Assembly (NCBI RefSeq): GCF_008629695.1
Contig: NZ_VWSH01000004.1
Span: 1-64,000, forward strand
Source: Taibaiella lutea
GTDB taxonomy: Bacteria > Bacteroidota > Bacteroidia > Chitinophagales > Chitinophagaceae
DNA: 64,000 bases
Direction of reading: 5' to 3'
Positions 8,956 through 17,737 of this stretch are shown here, piece after piece (positions within the stretch are counted from its first letter, which is position 1; each line of letters starts with the position of its first letter). A program made the position numbers and the translations under genes. A model generated the notes under the pieces. That model was not told the origin of the DNA. It was given only the letters and a program-made list of their open reading frames with translations, and ran no database searches.

Positions 8956-9049
8956 TAGCGATGGCTTTTAACCATCGCTATTAAATTTCACCTTCTATGT
9001 TGACGATGGGTTTGCACCCATCGCTATTATGTTTCACCCTTTCAGGGCT
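8956..9049. repeat. Two adjacent REP-like palindromes (GCGATGGGTTT family)
   Basis: Copy one pairs TAGCGATGG with CCATCGCTA. Copy two runs GACGATGGGTTTGCACCC, then ATCGCTATTATGTTTCACC, and ends CTTTCAGGGCT. A degenerate copy lies at 10093-10134 and an inverted copy at 11850-11886, so this is a dispersed family. No REP-associated transposase is encoded in the window. Confidence 0.75.
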
Positions 9050-9108
9050 TCACCCAAGCTATTAAGACAGATGTTTGCTTCCTGAATTGTGTATGATTTT
9101 TTCAAAAT

Positions 9109-9819
9109 TTATTTTACAGCAGTGATTTTTCCTGCACCTGAAATGTCCTGAGAGATGTTCGGAGAACCTTTATAGCTTACATTGCCGGCGCCGCTTATTT
9201 CAACATTCAGTTCTTTCTCAGCATACACATTCGCATTGCCTGAACCGGAAATGTCAATATGTGTTTGCTGGGTCTTTAATTCATAAGCATCTACTTTCGT
9301 GCTGCCCGAACCATCTACAGAAAAGGAATTGGCAATACCGCCTAAAATAATTTTACTTGCGCCTGAAGCATCAATGCTGATATTGTTTACTTCCACATCC
9401 AGTTTCACTTTTGTTGCACCGCTTAAATCCAATGCCAGTTCATTTGTTTTGATAATGCCTGTGCTGACGTAGCCACCGGCACCACTTGCACTCAACTCAT
9501 GAAAATCAGGAGCGGTAATGTGTATAACGATATCTTTTGTGGGATTGACGGAAACATTGTTCTTAAACTTCAATATCAGCTTATCGCCTTCTTTCTTTAC
9601 TTCAATCAAGTCCAGGATATTGTCTTCCGCGTCGATCTTCACTGCATAGTTATCGCCCTGCGTCAGATACACTTTCATGGAGGAGCTTATGTCTATATTT
9701 TTAAACCCAGTCTCATTATATTCTTTTGTTATTACATGGCCGCTGCCTTTGGTACCTGATATCATACAGGATGAGCCAAATATTAATGCAATAGCTGCAA
9801 TGATGGAGAGCTTTTTCAT
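9109..9819 (-). CDS. GIN-domain (DUF2807) lipoprotein
   Basis: The 236-residue protein starts with a lipoprotein signal (MKKLSIIAAIALIFGSSC), so it is predicted to be lipid-anchored. The body is a putative auto-transporter adhesin head GIN domain: a right-handed beta-helix with repeated short strands such as LSASGAGGY, LDLSGATKVKL, VDGSGSTKVDA and DISGSGNANV. The family is abundant in Bacteroidota, is thought to be on the cell surface, and has no proven function. An upstream in-frame start would bury the signal peptide and is rejected. The GSG/SGA repeats recur every 18-22 residues. Confidence 0.87.
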   Translation of the reverse strand: MKKLSIIAAIALIFGSSCMISGTKGSGHVITKEYNETGFKNIDISSSMKVYLTQGDNYAVKIDAEDNILDLIEVKKEGDKLILKFKNNVSVNPTKDIVIHITAPDFHELSASGAGGYVSTGIIKTNELALDLSGATKVKLDVEVNNISIDASGASKIILGGIANSFSVDGSGSTKVDAYELKTQQTHIDISGSGNANVYAEKELNVEISGAGNVSYKGSPNISQDISGAGKITAVK

Positions 9820-10027
9820 AATTTCAATTGTTTTTGTGTTTTGGTTATTTGATGGTTCAGACAATAATAGATCTAATGTACGAGAAGATTCGTAACGGAG
9901 CCATTTTGATGCGTTACTATTTTAAAAAAAGTTAATGACGGGTTTTGAGATTATATATTTTCAAATGAGGGGATGTTAGCAAACAGGACAGGGCTGCATC
10001 TAACATACTTGAATCAGGCCCTTATTA

Positions 10028-10060
10028 AAACCTGTGAGATTTTCAAAACCTCACAGGTTT
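10028..10060. repeat. Dispersed palindrome (AACCTGTGAG family)
   Basis: AAACCTGTGAGATTTT faces CAAAACCTCACAGGTTT as a nearly perfect inverted repeat. A decayed relative lies near 28678-28710. This style of palindrome is common between genes in Bacteroidota. Confidence 0.7.
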
Positions 10061-10092
10061 CCTGAAATGGAATACGGTACCTGTTAACATTA

Positions 10093-10134
10093 GGTTCGGA
10101 CCCATTGCTATTATACTTCACCTCTTTCAGGGCT
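10093..10134. repeat. Degenerate REP-like element
   Basis: GGTTCGGACCCATTGCTATT followed by CACCTCTTTCAGGGCT matches the second copy at 9002-9049 with several changes. The rest of the 9820-10280 gap shows no further gene; it holds only the upstream region of the GIN lipoprotein and AT-rich DNA. Confidence 0.6.
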
Positions 10135-10280
10135 TTTAAAAATAACGACATTGCCTTTATCCCGAGGGCTGAGTTAGTAACATGTTCGGGAGTTCTCTTC
10201 GCTACATAAAATCATTTCGTTATACTACCTGATTTTATTTCGGTCGAGATGACGAGATAAGTTAACTTATTGTATAGTTC

Positions 10281-11261
10281 CTAAAACAATTTCAGCTTGC
10301 TCAATCTGTCCATTTCTTTCTGAAGGATCTGATCGAATGCGCGTAGCCTGGCTTCCTTGTTTCTGTAAATGAGGCGATGATCCAGAACTGCTTTTGCAAT
10401 GGCCTGCACATCGTCTTCTGTCACAAAGCTCCTGCCTTTCACCAAAGCAAATGCGCGAAGGCAACGCAAAAAGGCAATGCCTGAACGGGTACTGGCTCCC
10501 AAGGTAATTTCACTATGCTCTCGGGTGCCTCTCACAATGTTTGAAACGGCCTGTATAATTTCGTCATGAACAAATACGGCGTCTGCTTCTTTTTGCAGAT
10601 TTAATATATCATGCAGGCTTAATACTTGTTGCAGATGTTCCAGGTTACTTTGTATCTGTGTATAATTACGGTAGATGTCGATTTCTGTTCCGGCATCTAC
10701 ATAGCCAAAATAAATCTTCATGAAGAAACGGTCGAGTTGGGCAGCAGGCAAAGGATAGGTGCCTTCCATCTCTACAGGGTTCTGGGTGGCAATAGTAAAG
10801 AACAAGTCTTCCAGCTTAATAGTCGTATCGCCCACGGTAATCTGTCCTTCGGCCATACATTCCAGTAAAGCGCTTTGTACTTTCGGCGAAGCGCGGTTGA
10901 TTTCATCGGCCAATAAAACATTGCAGAATAAAGGCCCTTTTTTGAATATGAAATCGGTGTTTTTTTCGTCGAACAAATGAGAACCGATTAAATCCATCGG
11001 TAACAAATCGGGGGTAAACTGAACACGTTTGAACAATACGGTTGCTTCATCGTTCTGCCCGCTGATGGATTGGGCCAGTGTGCGTGCCAATACGGTTTTA
11101 CCTGTGCCGGGATTGTCTTCCATTAAAACGTGGCCTTTTGCCAAAAGACAGGTAATGACCATTTCAATCTGCGGACGTTTTCCCCTGATAACACTTTCCA
11201 TGTGTTGTATCAGGAGGGGAATATTATTTGTGGTAACGGAAGCTGCGGAATTAAAGTCCAT
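10281..11261 (-). CDS. MoxR-family AAA+ ATPase
   Basis: The 326-residue ATPase has Walker A DNPGTGKT (residues 49-56), Walker B VLLADEINRASPKVQ, the sensor region ATQNP, and the C-terminal lid characteristic of MoxR proteins. MoxR ATPases act as chaperones that mature partner complexes, usually encoded beside them with VWA-domain proteins or DUF58. No such partner is present here, and the only same-strand neighbour upstream is folB with a 96-bp gap. It is cytoplasmic, and its client protein is unknown. Confidence 0.93.
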   Translation of the reverse strand: MDFNSAASVTTNNIPLLIQHMESVIRGKRPQIEMVITCLLAKGHVLMEDNPGTGKTVLARTLAQSISGQNDEATVLFKRVQFTPDLLPMDLIGSHLFDEKNTDFIFKKGPLFCNVLLADEINRASPKVQSALLECMAEGQITVGDTTIKLEDLFFTIATQNPVEMEGTYPLPAAQLDRFFMKIYFGYVDAGTEIDIYRNYTQIQSNLEHLQQVLSLHDILNLQKEADAVFVHDEIIQAVSNIVRGTREHSEITLGASTRSGIAFLRCLRAFALVKGRSFVTEDDVQAIAKAVLDHRLIYRNKEARLRAFDQILQKEMDRLSKLKLF

Positions 11262-11357
11262 CTTAAAAATAGCTGTTTTGCAATATACAATGATAAGGAT
11301 TTATTCTGTTCGGGAGCGGCAAATTGACAAAATTGCAGCAATATTCCCTGTTAAAAT

Positions 11358-11690
11358 TCAGGATTCCCACCTCACTTCCGAGTAATCAACCTGACCCTGC
11401 ATGGGCGGATGCAGCTTACGGACGGCTACCGTCATTTTACTGCCCGGATAAACGTATTCAATTTTATGAACAATGCGTTGGACGATAGTCTCGAGTAAAG
11501 CAGTGGGCTCTTGCACTGCCTCCATGGCAAACTGATGTAATATGGTATAGTCTATAAGCGGTAGTTCTTCAATTATGGCAGGCATGGAAACGGAAATATT
11601 AATTTCTATATCGTTTTGCGTAAAGGCTTCCTGCGGATATAAACCGATGGGGGCTTTGAATTTTACACCTGAAAGAGATACGGTAAGCAT
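11358..11690 (-). CDS. folB: Dihydroneopterin aldolase
   Basis: FolB cleaves 7,8-dihydroneopterin to 6-hydroxymethyl-7,8-dihydropterin in folate synthesis. The 110-residue protein matches the family in length and pattern: GVKFKAPIGLYPQEAFTQND at the start, DYTILHQFAMEAV, the LLETIVQRIVHKI helix, and the closing VAVRKLHPPMQGQVDYSEV strand containing the conserved K-x-x-P-P. Sequence divergence in the first motif (GLYPQE instead of G-x-x-x-E-E) keeps the call slightly below certain. It may be co-transcribed with the downstream MoxR gene. Confidence 0.88.
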   Translation of the reverse strand: MLTVSLSGVKFKAPIGLYPQEAFTQNDIEINISVSMPAIIEELPLIDYTILHQFAMEAVQEPTALLETIVQRIVHKIEYVYPGSKMTVAVRKLHPPMQGQVDYSEVRWES

Positions 11691-11849
11691 TTATTCTTTT
11701 GAATTTTGAATTCAAAGCTAAACAATTTTGAATGGCGGGGGATGTTGTGGGGGAAAGGTTTTGGAATGCAAATTAATTTTGAAACAAGGCTCTTCTTAAA
11801 AAGTCCATTATCATGCTTTTAAAATACAAAAAGAAAATTCTGTAATGAT

Positions 11850-11886
11850 GAAACATAATAGCGATGGGTCCAAACCCATCGCTAAT
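11850..11886. repeat. REP-like palindrome, inverted copy
   Basis: TAGCGATGGGT pairs with ACCCATCGCTA around a four-base loop and is preceded by TGAAACATAA, the reverse complement of the TTATGTTTCA tail at 9027-9036. This copy is therefore the 9002-9049 element in the opposite orientation. Confidence 0.75.
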
Positions 11887-11904
11887 TCTATTACATTACA
11901 ATTT

Positions 11905-12963
11905 TTATTTTGCTCTTATCAATTCAGATTCTTTTAAATATGCTTCGATTTCTTCCTCTGTAGGATTCAGTTTTACTATTTTATTTCCTTTGCCTACCAA
12001 AACCATATATGGTATGCTTTCAATGTTGAAATATTTAACGTCATCAGTTTCAGTGCCATTTAATGCAGAGTAGTTATCCCAGGGAATTTCATGCTTTTTA
12101 ACTGCGTTAACCCAGGCGTCGTAACTCTTGTCAACTGATAATGAAATAATTTTGAATTTCTTTTTTGAATTTGCGGTATGTATTTTCTTAAGTGCCGGTA
12201 AGGCCTGAATGCATGGCATACACCAGGATGCCCAGTAGTCAATTAAATAAATGTGCTGAGGGTCCAGTTTTAGTTCATGCCAATGTTTGTTTACATCAGA
12301 AACCTTAATAACAGGAAAGGGTTTGCCGATTATTGAATCAGGATTAAACTGAAGGCTGTATCCAATTTGTTTGCCGACAGCGCTGTTCCTGATTTGCGCG
12401 GAGAATAAAGGAAATATTTTTTTAGCAAATTCCTTATCTGAATTTATAAAGTATTGGGCTGTTCCGAAGATTCCAAAACTGTTAGGATATATTCCGGTGA
12501 AATAAATAAGCGTATCCTTAAACAGATGTTGCAGAGAATCACCTGCCTTTGATCCTCTTATTGAATTCCCGATTGCATAATACAATGACTTTGTTTTCGT
12601 TTCAAAATCCTGCAGCATATCATTTTGCGGCGAATGAGCATAACGCACTGCAGAATCTGCATGCCCGGTTATTTTAGTTATACCCGTATCCAATACAATG
12701 GGATAAAAAGAACGGTTTGTATCAGAGACTAAAGAATAATATTTCATATCACTAAATTGTCCATGAAAAGAAAAGGTATCATTCAATGGGGCGACTGAGT
12801 CAATGGGTAGCGCATTTTCCCGGTTTTGCAATCCGCCATATACAGGCATGAGGTAGAATGTGTGTCCCTTGGCGTCTTTTATGTCAAGTGATATATGATA
12901 GTCATTTTTTTGTGCCCATACCGAAGCGGGCAAAAGAAGCAGTAAAAACCATATTTGTTTCAT
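11905..12963 (-). CDS. Secreted TlpA-like thiol-disulfide oxidoreductase
   Basis: The signal peptide (MKQIWFLLLLLPASVWAQ) is followed by an N-terminal region like DUF4369 (residues 20-130) and a C-terminal thioredoxin fold with the active site WASWCMPC (Cys248 and Cys251). TlpA/ResA-like proteins reduce or rearrange disulfides in the periplasm; in Bacteroidota this two-domain form is common and its partners are mostly unknown. The protein has 352 residues and looks complete. It is a single gene with a long upstream region that contains decayed 21-bp repeats. Confidence 0.88.
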   Translation of the reverse strand: MKQIWFLLLLLPASVWAQKNDYHISLDIKDAKGHTFYLMPVYGGLQNRENALPIDSVAPLNDTFSFHGQFSDMKYYSLVSDTNRSFYPIVLDTGITKITGHADSAVRYAHSPQNDMLQDFETKTKSLYYAIGNSIRGSKAGDSLQHLFKDTLIYFTGIYPNSFGIFGTAQYFINSDKEFAKKIFPLFSAQIRNSAVGKQIGYSLQFNPDSIIGKPFPVIKVSDVNKHWHELKLDPQHIYLIDYWASWCMPCIQALPALKKIHTANSKKKFKIISLSVDKSYDAWVNAVKKHEIPWDNYSALNGTETDDVKYFNIESIPYMVLVGKGNKIVKLNPTEEEIEAYLKESELIRAK

Positions 12964-13210
12964 ATATGTATTTATTTTTTTAAGTTCATTTTTTTAATAT
13001 TTCCGTGGTTCTTTCTTTACACGGACGTTTTCTTGAATAAATAAGTGTTTGTAGTATTACCTACAAAAACCATGCCAAACTCTATGGGAATTGAAGTTTT
13101 TTCACAATCAACATTATTCATCGGAGCTATTTGTGTATTTTTCTATTCAATTTTTCTTGTTGTACAGCCATTAAATTATGTTTAGCACATTTGGACGTTA
13201 TTTAAATAGC

Positions 13211-13273
13211 TTAGCTATGCTCTGAAATTATTTATCCATGCTTCACAACAGTTCATCTATTCTTCGAAGCAAA
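13211..13273. repeat. Possible decayed 21-bp tandem array (3 units)
   Basis: Units starting at 13211, 13232 and 13253 align at a 21-bp step: TTAGCTATGCTCTGAA, TTATCCATGCTTCACAA and TCATCTATTCTTCGAA. Similarity is partial (roughly 12 of 21 positions between neighbours), so this is a weaker case than the other arrays. The 12964-13368 gap otherwise holds a dispersed palindrome, a terminator and AT-rich DNA. Confidence 0.45.
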
Positions 13274-13283
13274 GGGCATCGTC

Positions 13284-13311
13284 GCTGTTGTGTCTTTTGA
13301 GTAACAGCAAT
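13284..13311. repeat. Dispersed palindrome (GCTGTTGTGTC family)
   Basis: GCTGTTGTGTCTTTTGA followed by GTAACAGCAAT is, in reverse complement, a close match to the direct repeats at 51070-51097 and 51117-51144. The ends GCTGTT / AACAGC pair. Confidence 0.65.
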
Positions 13312-13315
13312 AACA

Positions 13316-13348
13316 ACAAAGGCCATTTCGTAAAGAAATGGCCTTTGT
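13316..13348 (-). terminator. Terminator of the Ig-like surface protein cluster
   Basis: A 14-bp perfect stem ACAAAGGCCATTTC / GAAATGGCCTTTGT with a five-base loop lies 20 bases past the last gene of the cluster. Confidence 0.75.
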
Positions 13349-13368
13349 CTTGTCTTAAAATTATTTTT

Positions 13369-14484
13369 CTATTTTACTTTGCTGAATTTATAAGCGCCGT
13401 CTTTTATATTATTATTCTTGTCCAGCAGCTTTACGAAATAAGCGCCTGTAGCAAGATTATTCAAGTCGATAGTTATGGCTGTGCCTGTAATTAAATGTGT
13501 CAGAACTTCTTTACCCACAGCATCTGTAATGATGATTAACTGAGTAGTAGCAGCTTCGGCACCGAGGTCAACAGTAATGTAATCTTTTGCCGGATTAGGA
13601 TACAGGGTGATGCTGTTATCATTGCTGAAATTAACCATCCGTATTTCGCTGTATTCCGATTTTCCGTCGAGGTTCACCATTTTCAGGCGGTAATAATTTT
13701 TACCTGCCAGTGGTTTTTTATCCCAATAATTATAAGCAACGTTTTCGTTGGAATTGGCAGGTGCCACAACTTTCCCTTTAAATTCAAAGTTCTTGATGTC
13801 GCCGCTTCGTTCAATCTCAAAGTGCGATGCATTCTTTGTACTTAATGTATTCCAGAAGAGATGTGCTTCGTCCTCAACCCTTACTGCTTCAAAGCCTCCG
13901 AGCGTAATGCCTAAAGGTACAGGCGCATCAATAGTAACAATGACCATTGCAATATTTGAAGGATTGCCGTTCACGTCATTGATTACATAATAAAAAGTAT
14001 CGATACCCGTGAATCCCGGATTCGGATCGTATTTGAAAGTACCGTCGCTTAAAACTGTAGCTGTTCCGTGGCTTGGCTGTTGTACAATAGTAAGGGAAGG
14101 CGTATCGATAGGGTAGCAGGCAGATAAATCGTTGATAAGCACTCTGATGTTTACCGAACTGCCCGGAGTGGTAAAAGTACTGTCGTTGGTAGCTTTCAAC
14201 GAGTCGACAACCACAGTAAGCGGCTGCGAAAAATCGCCCACGCATCCGGTTGTACCGGTACATCTGAGTGTATAAACACCGGGTTGTGTAATGACAAAAG
14301 CAGTATCTGTAGAAATCAGGACATTATCCTTGAACCATTCCACAGTAGTAGCATTAGGCAGCGCAAGCACTGCTGTGCTCAGTTTTAATGAATCGCCTTC
14401 GCACACATTCAATACCTGTGCATTAACCGGCTTAATGGAAAACAGGCATAAAAACAGCAGAGATAAAATAGTAAGACTTTTCAT
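13369..14484 (-). CDS. Secreted Ig-like protein with T9SS C-terminal sorting domain
   Basis: The 371-residue protein has a signal peptide (ends KPVNAQ), an Ig/PKD-like domain opening LNVCEGDSLKLSTAV (about 23-95), a VCBS/Big_9-like domain (ATVLSDGTFKYDPNPGFTG, about 100-185), a fibronectin-like stretch (AHLFWNTLSTKNASHFEIER), and a C-terminal T9SS sorting domain starting near residue 295 at ITLYPNPAKDYI. T9SS cargo crosses the outer membrane and is usually released or linked to surface lipopolysaccharide. It is the last gene of a four-gene same-strand cluster and the only one with a sorting domain, so it could anchor the others; that is inference. Confidence 0.85.
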   Translation of the reverse strand: MKSLTILSLLFLCLFSIKPVNAQVLNVCEGDSLKLSTAVLALPNATTVEWFKDNVLISTDTAFVITQPGVYTLRCTGTTGCVGDFSQPLTVVVDSLKATNDSTFTTPGSSVNIRVLINDLSACYPIDTPSLTIVQQPSHGTATVLSDGTFKYDPNPGFTGIDTFYYVINDVNGNPSNIAMVIVTIDAPVPLGITLGGFEAVRVEDEAHLFWNTLSTKNASHFEIERSGDIKNFEFKGKVVAPANSNENVAYNYWDKKPLAGKNYYRLKMVNLDGKSEYSEIRMVNFSNDNSITLYPNPAKDYITVDLGAEAATTQLIIITDAVGKEVLTHLITGTAITIDLNNLATGAYFVKLLDKNNNIKDGAYKFSKVK

Positions 14485-14514
14485 GAAATCAGCATTATTC
14501 TTAATTGAAAATTG

Positions 14515-14556
14515 AAAACCGGCAGCAGCATAAAATGACTGCTGCCGGTTTTTTAT
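14515..14556. terminator. Hairpin terminator inside the Ig-like cluster
   Basis: A perfect 14-bp stem AAAACCGGCAGCAG / CTGCTGCCGGTTTT with a ten-base loop lies between the second-last and last genes of the cluster. It suggests the upstream genes are expressed more strongly than the last one. Confidence 0.75.
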
Positions 14557-14574
14557 TAAACGGTTATACTAAAA

Positions 14575-15279
14575 TTAGATACCGCTGATTGTTGTAGACG
14601 GAGCAATAGGAAGCGGATCGATTACGATAGTAGCTGTAGCTGTAGAGCTGCAAGCAGAACCTGTTACGTTCATACCACTGTAAGAAGAGGTAACAGAATA
14701 AGTGTAAGAACCTGCTGTACCCGGAGTCGGAGTTGTAGCAGCGCCATTTGAACCTTGAGTGATAGTACCAGTACCTGTACCACCAGACCAGTTACCCCAT
14801 GTAATAGTTACGCCTGAAGGTAAAGTAGGAGCAGAGCTTGTAGGAGCAGTCAGGTTAATTGTAGAAGCAGTAGCACCGGTATTCATAGCACAACTGTTAG
14901 CCAAAGTAGGTGCAGTCAAGGTCGGAGCAGGAACCAATGTTACATAGATGTCCTGAGGATCAGAATAACAACCTGCGCCTGAAGATGCTTCAACAGTGTA
15001 GTGCAAAGTAGTAGTGCTGGTTACAGGTGTTGCTGCAGCAGAAACTGTAAGCGCTGATGATGTTTCACTTAAAACTGTACCTGAGTTGTCTTTCCAACGG
15101 TATCCGGAAGCATTAACAGTACCGGACGCGATAGATGTAGCAGCAGTCAGTTTGTAGCCTGAAGCTGCACAAACTGTGTAAGGATCGGCACTTGTACCTG
15201 TACCTGCGAAAGAAGCAAAAGAAGCGCATACTGATGCAACTACGATTGCAAGTGACCTGAAGATTGATTTTTTGTTCAT
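14575..15279 (-). CDS. Secreted two-domain Ig/PKD-like protein, no anchor
   Basis: The 234-residue protein has a signal peptide (SVCASFASFA) and two predicted beta-sandwich domains, each opening with a Cys-containing strand (YTVCAASGYKL; LANSCAMNTG). Composition is extreme: Thr, Ser, Ala and Gly dominate. There is no T9SS domain, lipobox or membrane anchor. It stops at IDPLPIAPSTTISGI, a phrase that in longer PKD-like proteins joins one domain to the next. The neighbouring 247- and 453-residue proteins end in a similar ten-residue tail (P at position -8, Ser/Thr next, Ile/Leu last). Its function is unknown; a surface subunit is plausible. Confidence 0.75.
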   Translation of the reverse strand: MNKKSIFRSLAIVVASVCASFASFAGTGTSADPYTVCAASGYKLTAATSIASGTVNASGYRWKDNSGTVLSETSSALTVSAAATPVTSTTTLHYTVEASSGAGCYSDPQDIYVTLVPAPTLTAPTLANSCAMNTGATASTINLTAPTSSAPTLPSGVTITWGNWSGGTGTGTITQGSNGAATTPTPGTAGSYTYSVTSSYSGMNVTGSACSSTATATIVIDPLPIAPSTTISGI

Positions 15280-15339
15280 TTTGTTTTAATTTTAATTGGT
15301 TGGTTAAATTTTTAAGTGTTTATTAAAGGTTATAAAAGA

Positions 15340-16083
15340 CTAAATAGATTGGTAATCGATAGACGGTACCGGTGGTGCCGGATCTGCGTGGACATTCTGT
15401 GTAAGATTGTCATTGCAGGAACCAACTACATCACTGAGCGCATTTACGGTTGGGGGGTAACTATATTCTACTCTTACATTGTAATTATTGTCTATGGTGG
15501 CATCCTGAGGCGTCATTACCTGTGCCTGTGCCTGATCAGTCGGTCCCAGTATGCCGGCATTGCCCAAACTTCCTCCACCCATAATATTGCCCTGATCAAC
15601 AGTCCAGTTATATGCTACGCCTATTCCCGGAGGCAGCGTCAAAGCTGATGTGCCTGTACCACCGTTAATTTTCGCAGTAAGCGTAATATCATGCGATAAG
15701 TGCTCACAATATGGCGGTGTATATCCTGTAATAGCTAACTCCATCTTTGGCAAAAAGTAAACGACATAAGTACCTTGTTCAGACCAGCAGGCATTATTAT
15801 TCATCACTTTCAAATGGTAGGTCTTAGTAACATAACTATTGCCAACCGTAGCCGCACCTAAAGCCTGTACTATAATGTTATTGCTGTCTGCGCCGGGCAT
15901 TCCCGTATTATCTTCCGACCAGGCATAATGATCAAAACCAACCGGACCTTTTAAACGAAACCCTTGTTCCGCACACACATAGTAAACCGCATCCGGAACG
16001 GATTGAGCATTACCCTTTACAGATGCCATCAGAACGATAACAAAGGCAAATGCTGCGGTTAATATGTTTTTTGAAAAGGTCAT
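15340..16083 (-). CDS. Secreted two-domain Ig/PKD-like protein, paralogue
   Basis: The 247-residue protein is related in plan to its downstream neighbour: signal peptide (KGNAQS), a first domain opening YYVCAEQGFRLKGPVGFDHY, a second opening ITGYTPPYCEHLSHDITL, and an abrupt end at DPAPPVPSIDYQSI. It has no anchor or sorting domain. It lies 60 bp upstream of the 234-residue paralogue and 17 bp downstream of the 453-residue beta-helix protein, so the three are likely co-transcribed. The function is unknown. Confidence 0.72.
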   Translation of the reverse strand: MTFSKNILTAAFAFVIVLMASVKGNAQSVPDAVYYVCAEQGFRLKGPVGFDHYAWSEDNTGMPGADSNNIIVQALGAATVGNSYVTKTYHLKVMNNNACWSEQGTYVVYFLPKMELAITGYTPPYCEHLSHDITLTAKINGGTGTSALTLPPGIGVAYNWTVDQGNIMGGGSLGNAGILGPTDQAQAQVMTPQDATIDNNYNVRVEYSYPPTVNALSDVVGSCNDNLTQNVHADPAPPVPSIDYQSI

Positions 16084-16100
16084 TTGTTTAATCAGTTCAT

Positions 16101-17462
16101 TTATAAGTTTGATATTAATAAGGTTGGTTTATTGGGACTTACCGAAACCGTTGTCGTTATAGTCTTTACATCTGCGTATGTCAATGTGCTTCCGGACAGG
16201 GAACCGATTTTATAGCTGATGGTATTGCTGCCGGTATATCCTGTTGTCGGTGTGTACAAAACACTTGCCGATGTACTGTTATAACTTATTTTATAGGTAC
16301 CCTTCGAGGTAACAGTAAGTGTGGGGGTTGTTGCTGTGGCCGACACTGTATCTGTACCGTTAATAATTTTAAGTGAACTCCAGCTTATTGTTGTACCGCT
16401 TGCCGCTGTTGCAGGCACATTAATACTTACTGCTGCATTTTTACAGGTAGTTGCCGTAAGGTTATTAACTGTCGGTGGTGTGCCACCGCAACTAACGGTA
16501 GAATTTACTGTTCCGCTAATGGAGCCTGAACATATAGAACCGCCGGAGAAAGTACCTCCTGAATTCGTTGTGGTACCGCCAACTGTTGTGGTACCGCCTG
16601 TTCCCTGCACCCATTGCGAGGTAGAACCTTGCAAATTCATATTATTATCTACAACGGTTGTACCATTATTATGGAATATAACACCCGTTCCTACGCACAA
16701 ACTTCCATGAACTGTAAGTGAACCGTCATTTGTAAATTGTCCCGCACTCTTATTACCCATTGACATACAAGGATTGGAGCAGTCGCTTGAACTTCCGGGG
16801 CAGTTTACTATTATGCTACCCGCATTTTGCAATGCTCCGTGTTGAAAAGTCCCTTTTTGGAAAGTCAATGTTGCTCCTGCATTATTGTAAATAGCACCGT
16901 CATTGTTTTCAACATTCGAGAAACTTACCGTACCGTTATTGGTGAAGGGGTAATTCGTACCATTTAATATTGTCACTTTACTCGGGGCGGTAGCTGTAAA
17001 TACGCCACCCGTGTTATTGGTAATTTTAGCACCTTGAATACTTACCTGTCCGGTGTTGGTAAAAATCATAGTACCGGAGTTGTTAAACACGCCGTTTGAC
17101 AAGCTTGTTCCGCTATATTTGAATGTACCGCCACTATAAATATTCACTGTTACATTTGAATTTATGTTTCCATTGAATTCTAATGTTCCGTACACGCTCA
17201 CTGTAACATTGCTAAGGCTCAGGTTTTGACTTCCGGTTAATGTAACGCCCGTTTTAATACACAATACATTATTACTACCATTAAAATTCATGTTACTGAG
17301 CGTTGCATTTCCCGTAACGCAAACTGTCTGACCATTTGGATTAACATTATTCCATGTGTTAGGATCGTTTGTCACGGTTATATTGCAGCCAGAGTTACAT
17401 TGCTGTGCGTCAGCAAACTGAATTGTTAAAATGAATAATATAATAGTTGTTAAAAAACGCAT
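16101..17462 (-). CDS. Secreted beta-helix protein with C-terminal Ig-like domain
   Basis: The 453-residue protein begins with a signal peptide (LTIQFADAQ). Residues about 25-310 are a repetitive Asn/Gly/Thr-rich region with strands about every 18-22 residues (GTLEFNGNINSNVTVN, GTFKYSGTSLSNGVFNN, GTMIFTNTGQVSIQG), typical of a right-handed beta-helix as in adhesins. Residues about 330-440 form an Ig/VCBS-like domain (SASVLYTPTTGYTGSNTISY). The chain ends PNKPTLLISNL, resembling the tails of the next two proteins. It has no anchor. It is the first gene of the four-gene cluster, with a long AT-rich upstream region. Confidence 0.75.
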   Translation of the reverse strand: MRFLTTIILFILTIQFADAQQCNSGCNITVTNDPNTWNNVNPNGQTVCVTGNATLSNMNFNGSNNVLCIKTGVTLTGSQNLSLSNVTVSVYGTLEFNGNINSNVTVNIYSGGTFKYSGTSLSNGVFNNSGTMIFTNTGQVSIQGAKITNNTGGVFTATAPSKVTILNGTNYPFTNNGTVSFSNVENNDGAIYNNAGATLTFQKGTFQHGALQNAGSIIVNCPGSSSDCSNPCMSMGNKSAGQFTNDGSLTVHGSLCVGTGVIFHNNGTTVVDNNMNLQGSTSQWVQGTGGTTTVGGTTTNSGGTFSGGSICSGSISGTVNSTVSCGGTPPTVNNLTATTCKNAAVSINVPATAASGTTISWSSLKIINGTDTVSATATTPTLTVTSKGTYKISYNSTSASVLYTPTTGYTGSNTISYKIGSLSGSTLTYADVKTITTTVSVSPNKPTLLISNL

Positions 17463-17737
17463 TTATGTCAATAACAGTTATTTGTAATAGACTGTAATAT
17501 TGTTTGTTGATTTGTTGTGGAAAACTACTGTTATTTTCCTTTTGACTTTCTTTAACAAAAGTAGGGCCGATTTTAAGATTTGCACAGTCAAAAAAGTCGG
17601 AAAATTGGTGCGATATGTATATGTTTATACAGAAAATTGATTTTTTAATCAGAAAGTCTATATCATGAAAAAAGATGTAGCTATATTGTGTAATAAATTC
17701 CCCAAATCGGGAATTTTATAATGTGATTTATTCTTCT

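Noticed and set aside
14575-16083. Frameshift joining the 234- and 247-residue secreted proteins
   Set aside because: Each has its own signal peptide and start, with 60 bp of non-coding DNA between them.
16321-16710. 129-codon Val/Pro-rich frame opposite the beta-helix gene
   Set aside because: Its Val/Pro bias is the reverse complement of Thr/Asn/Gly codons in the real gene.
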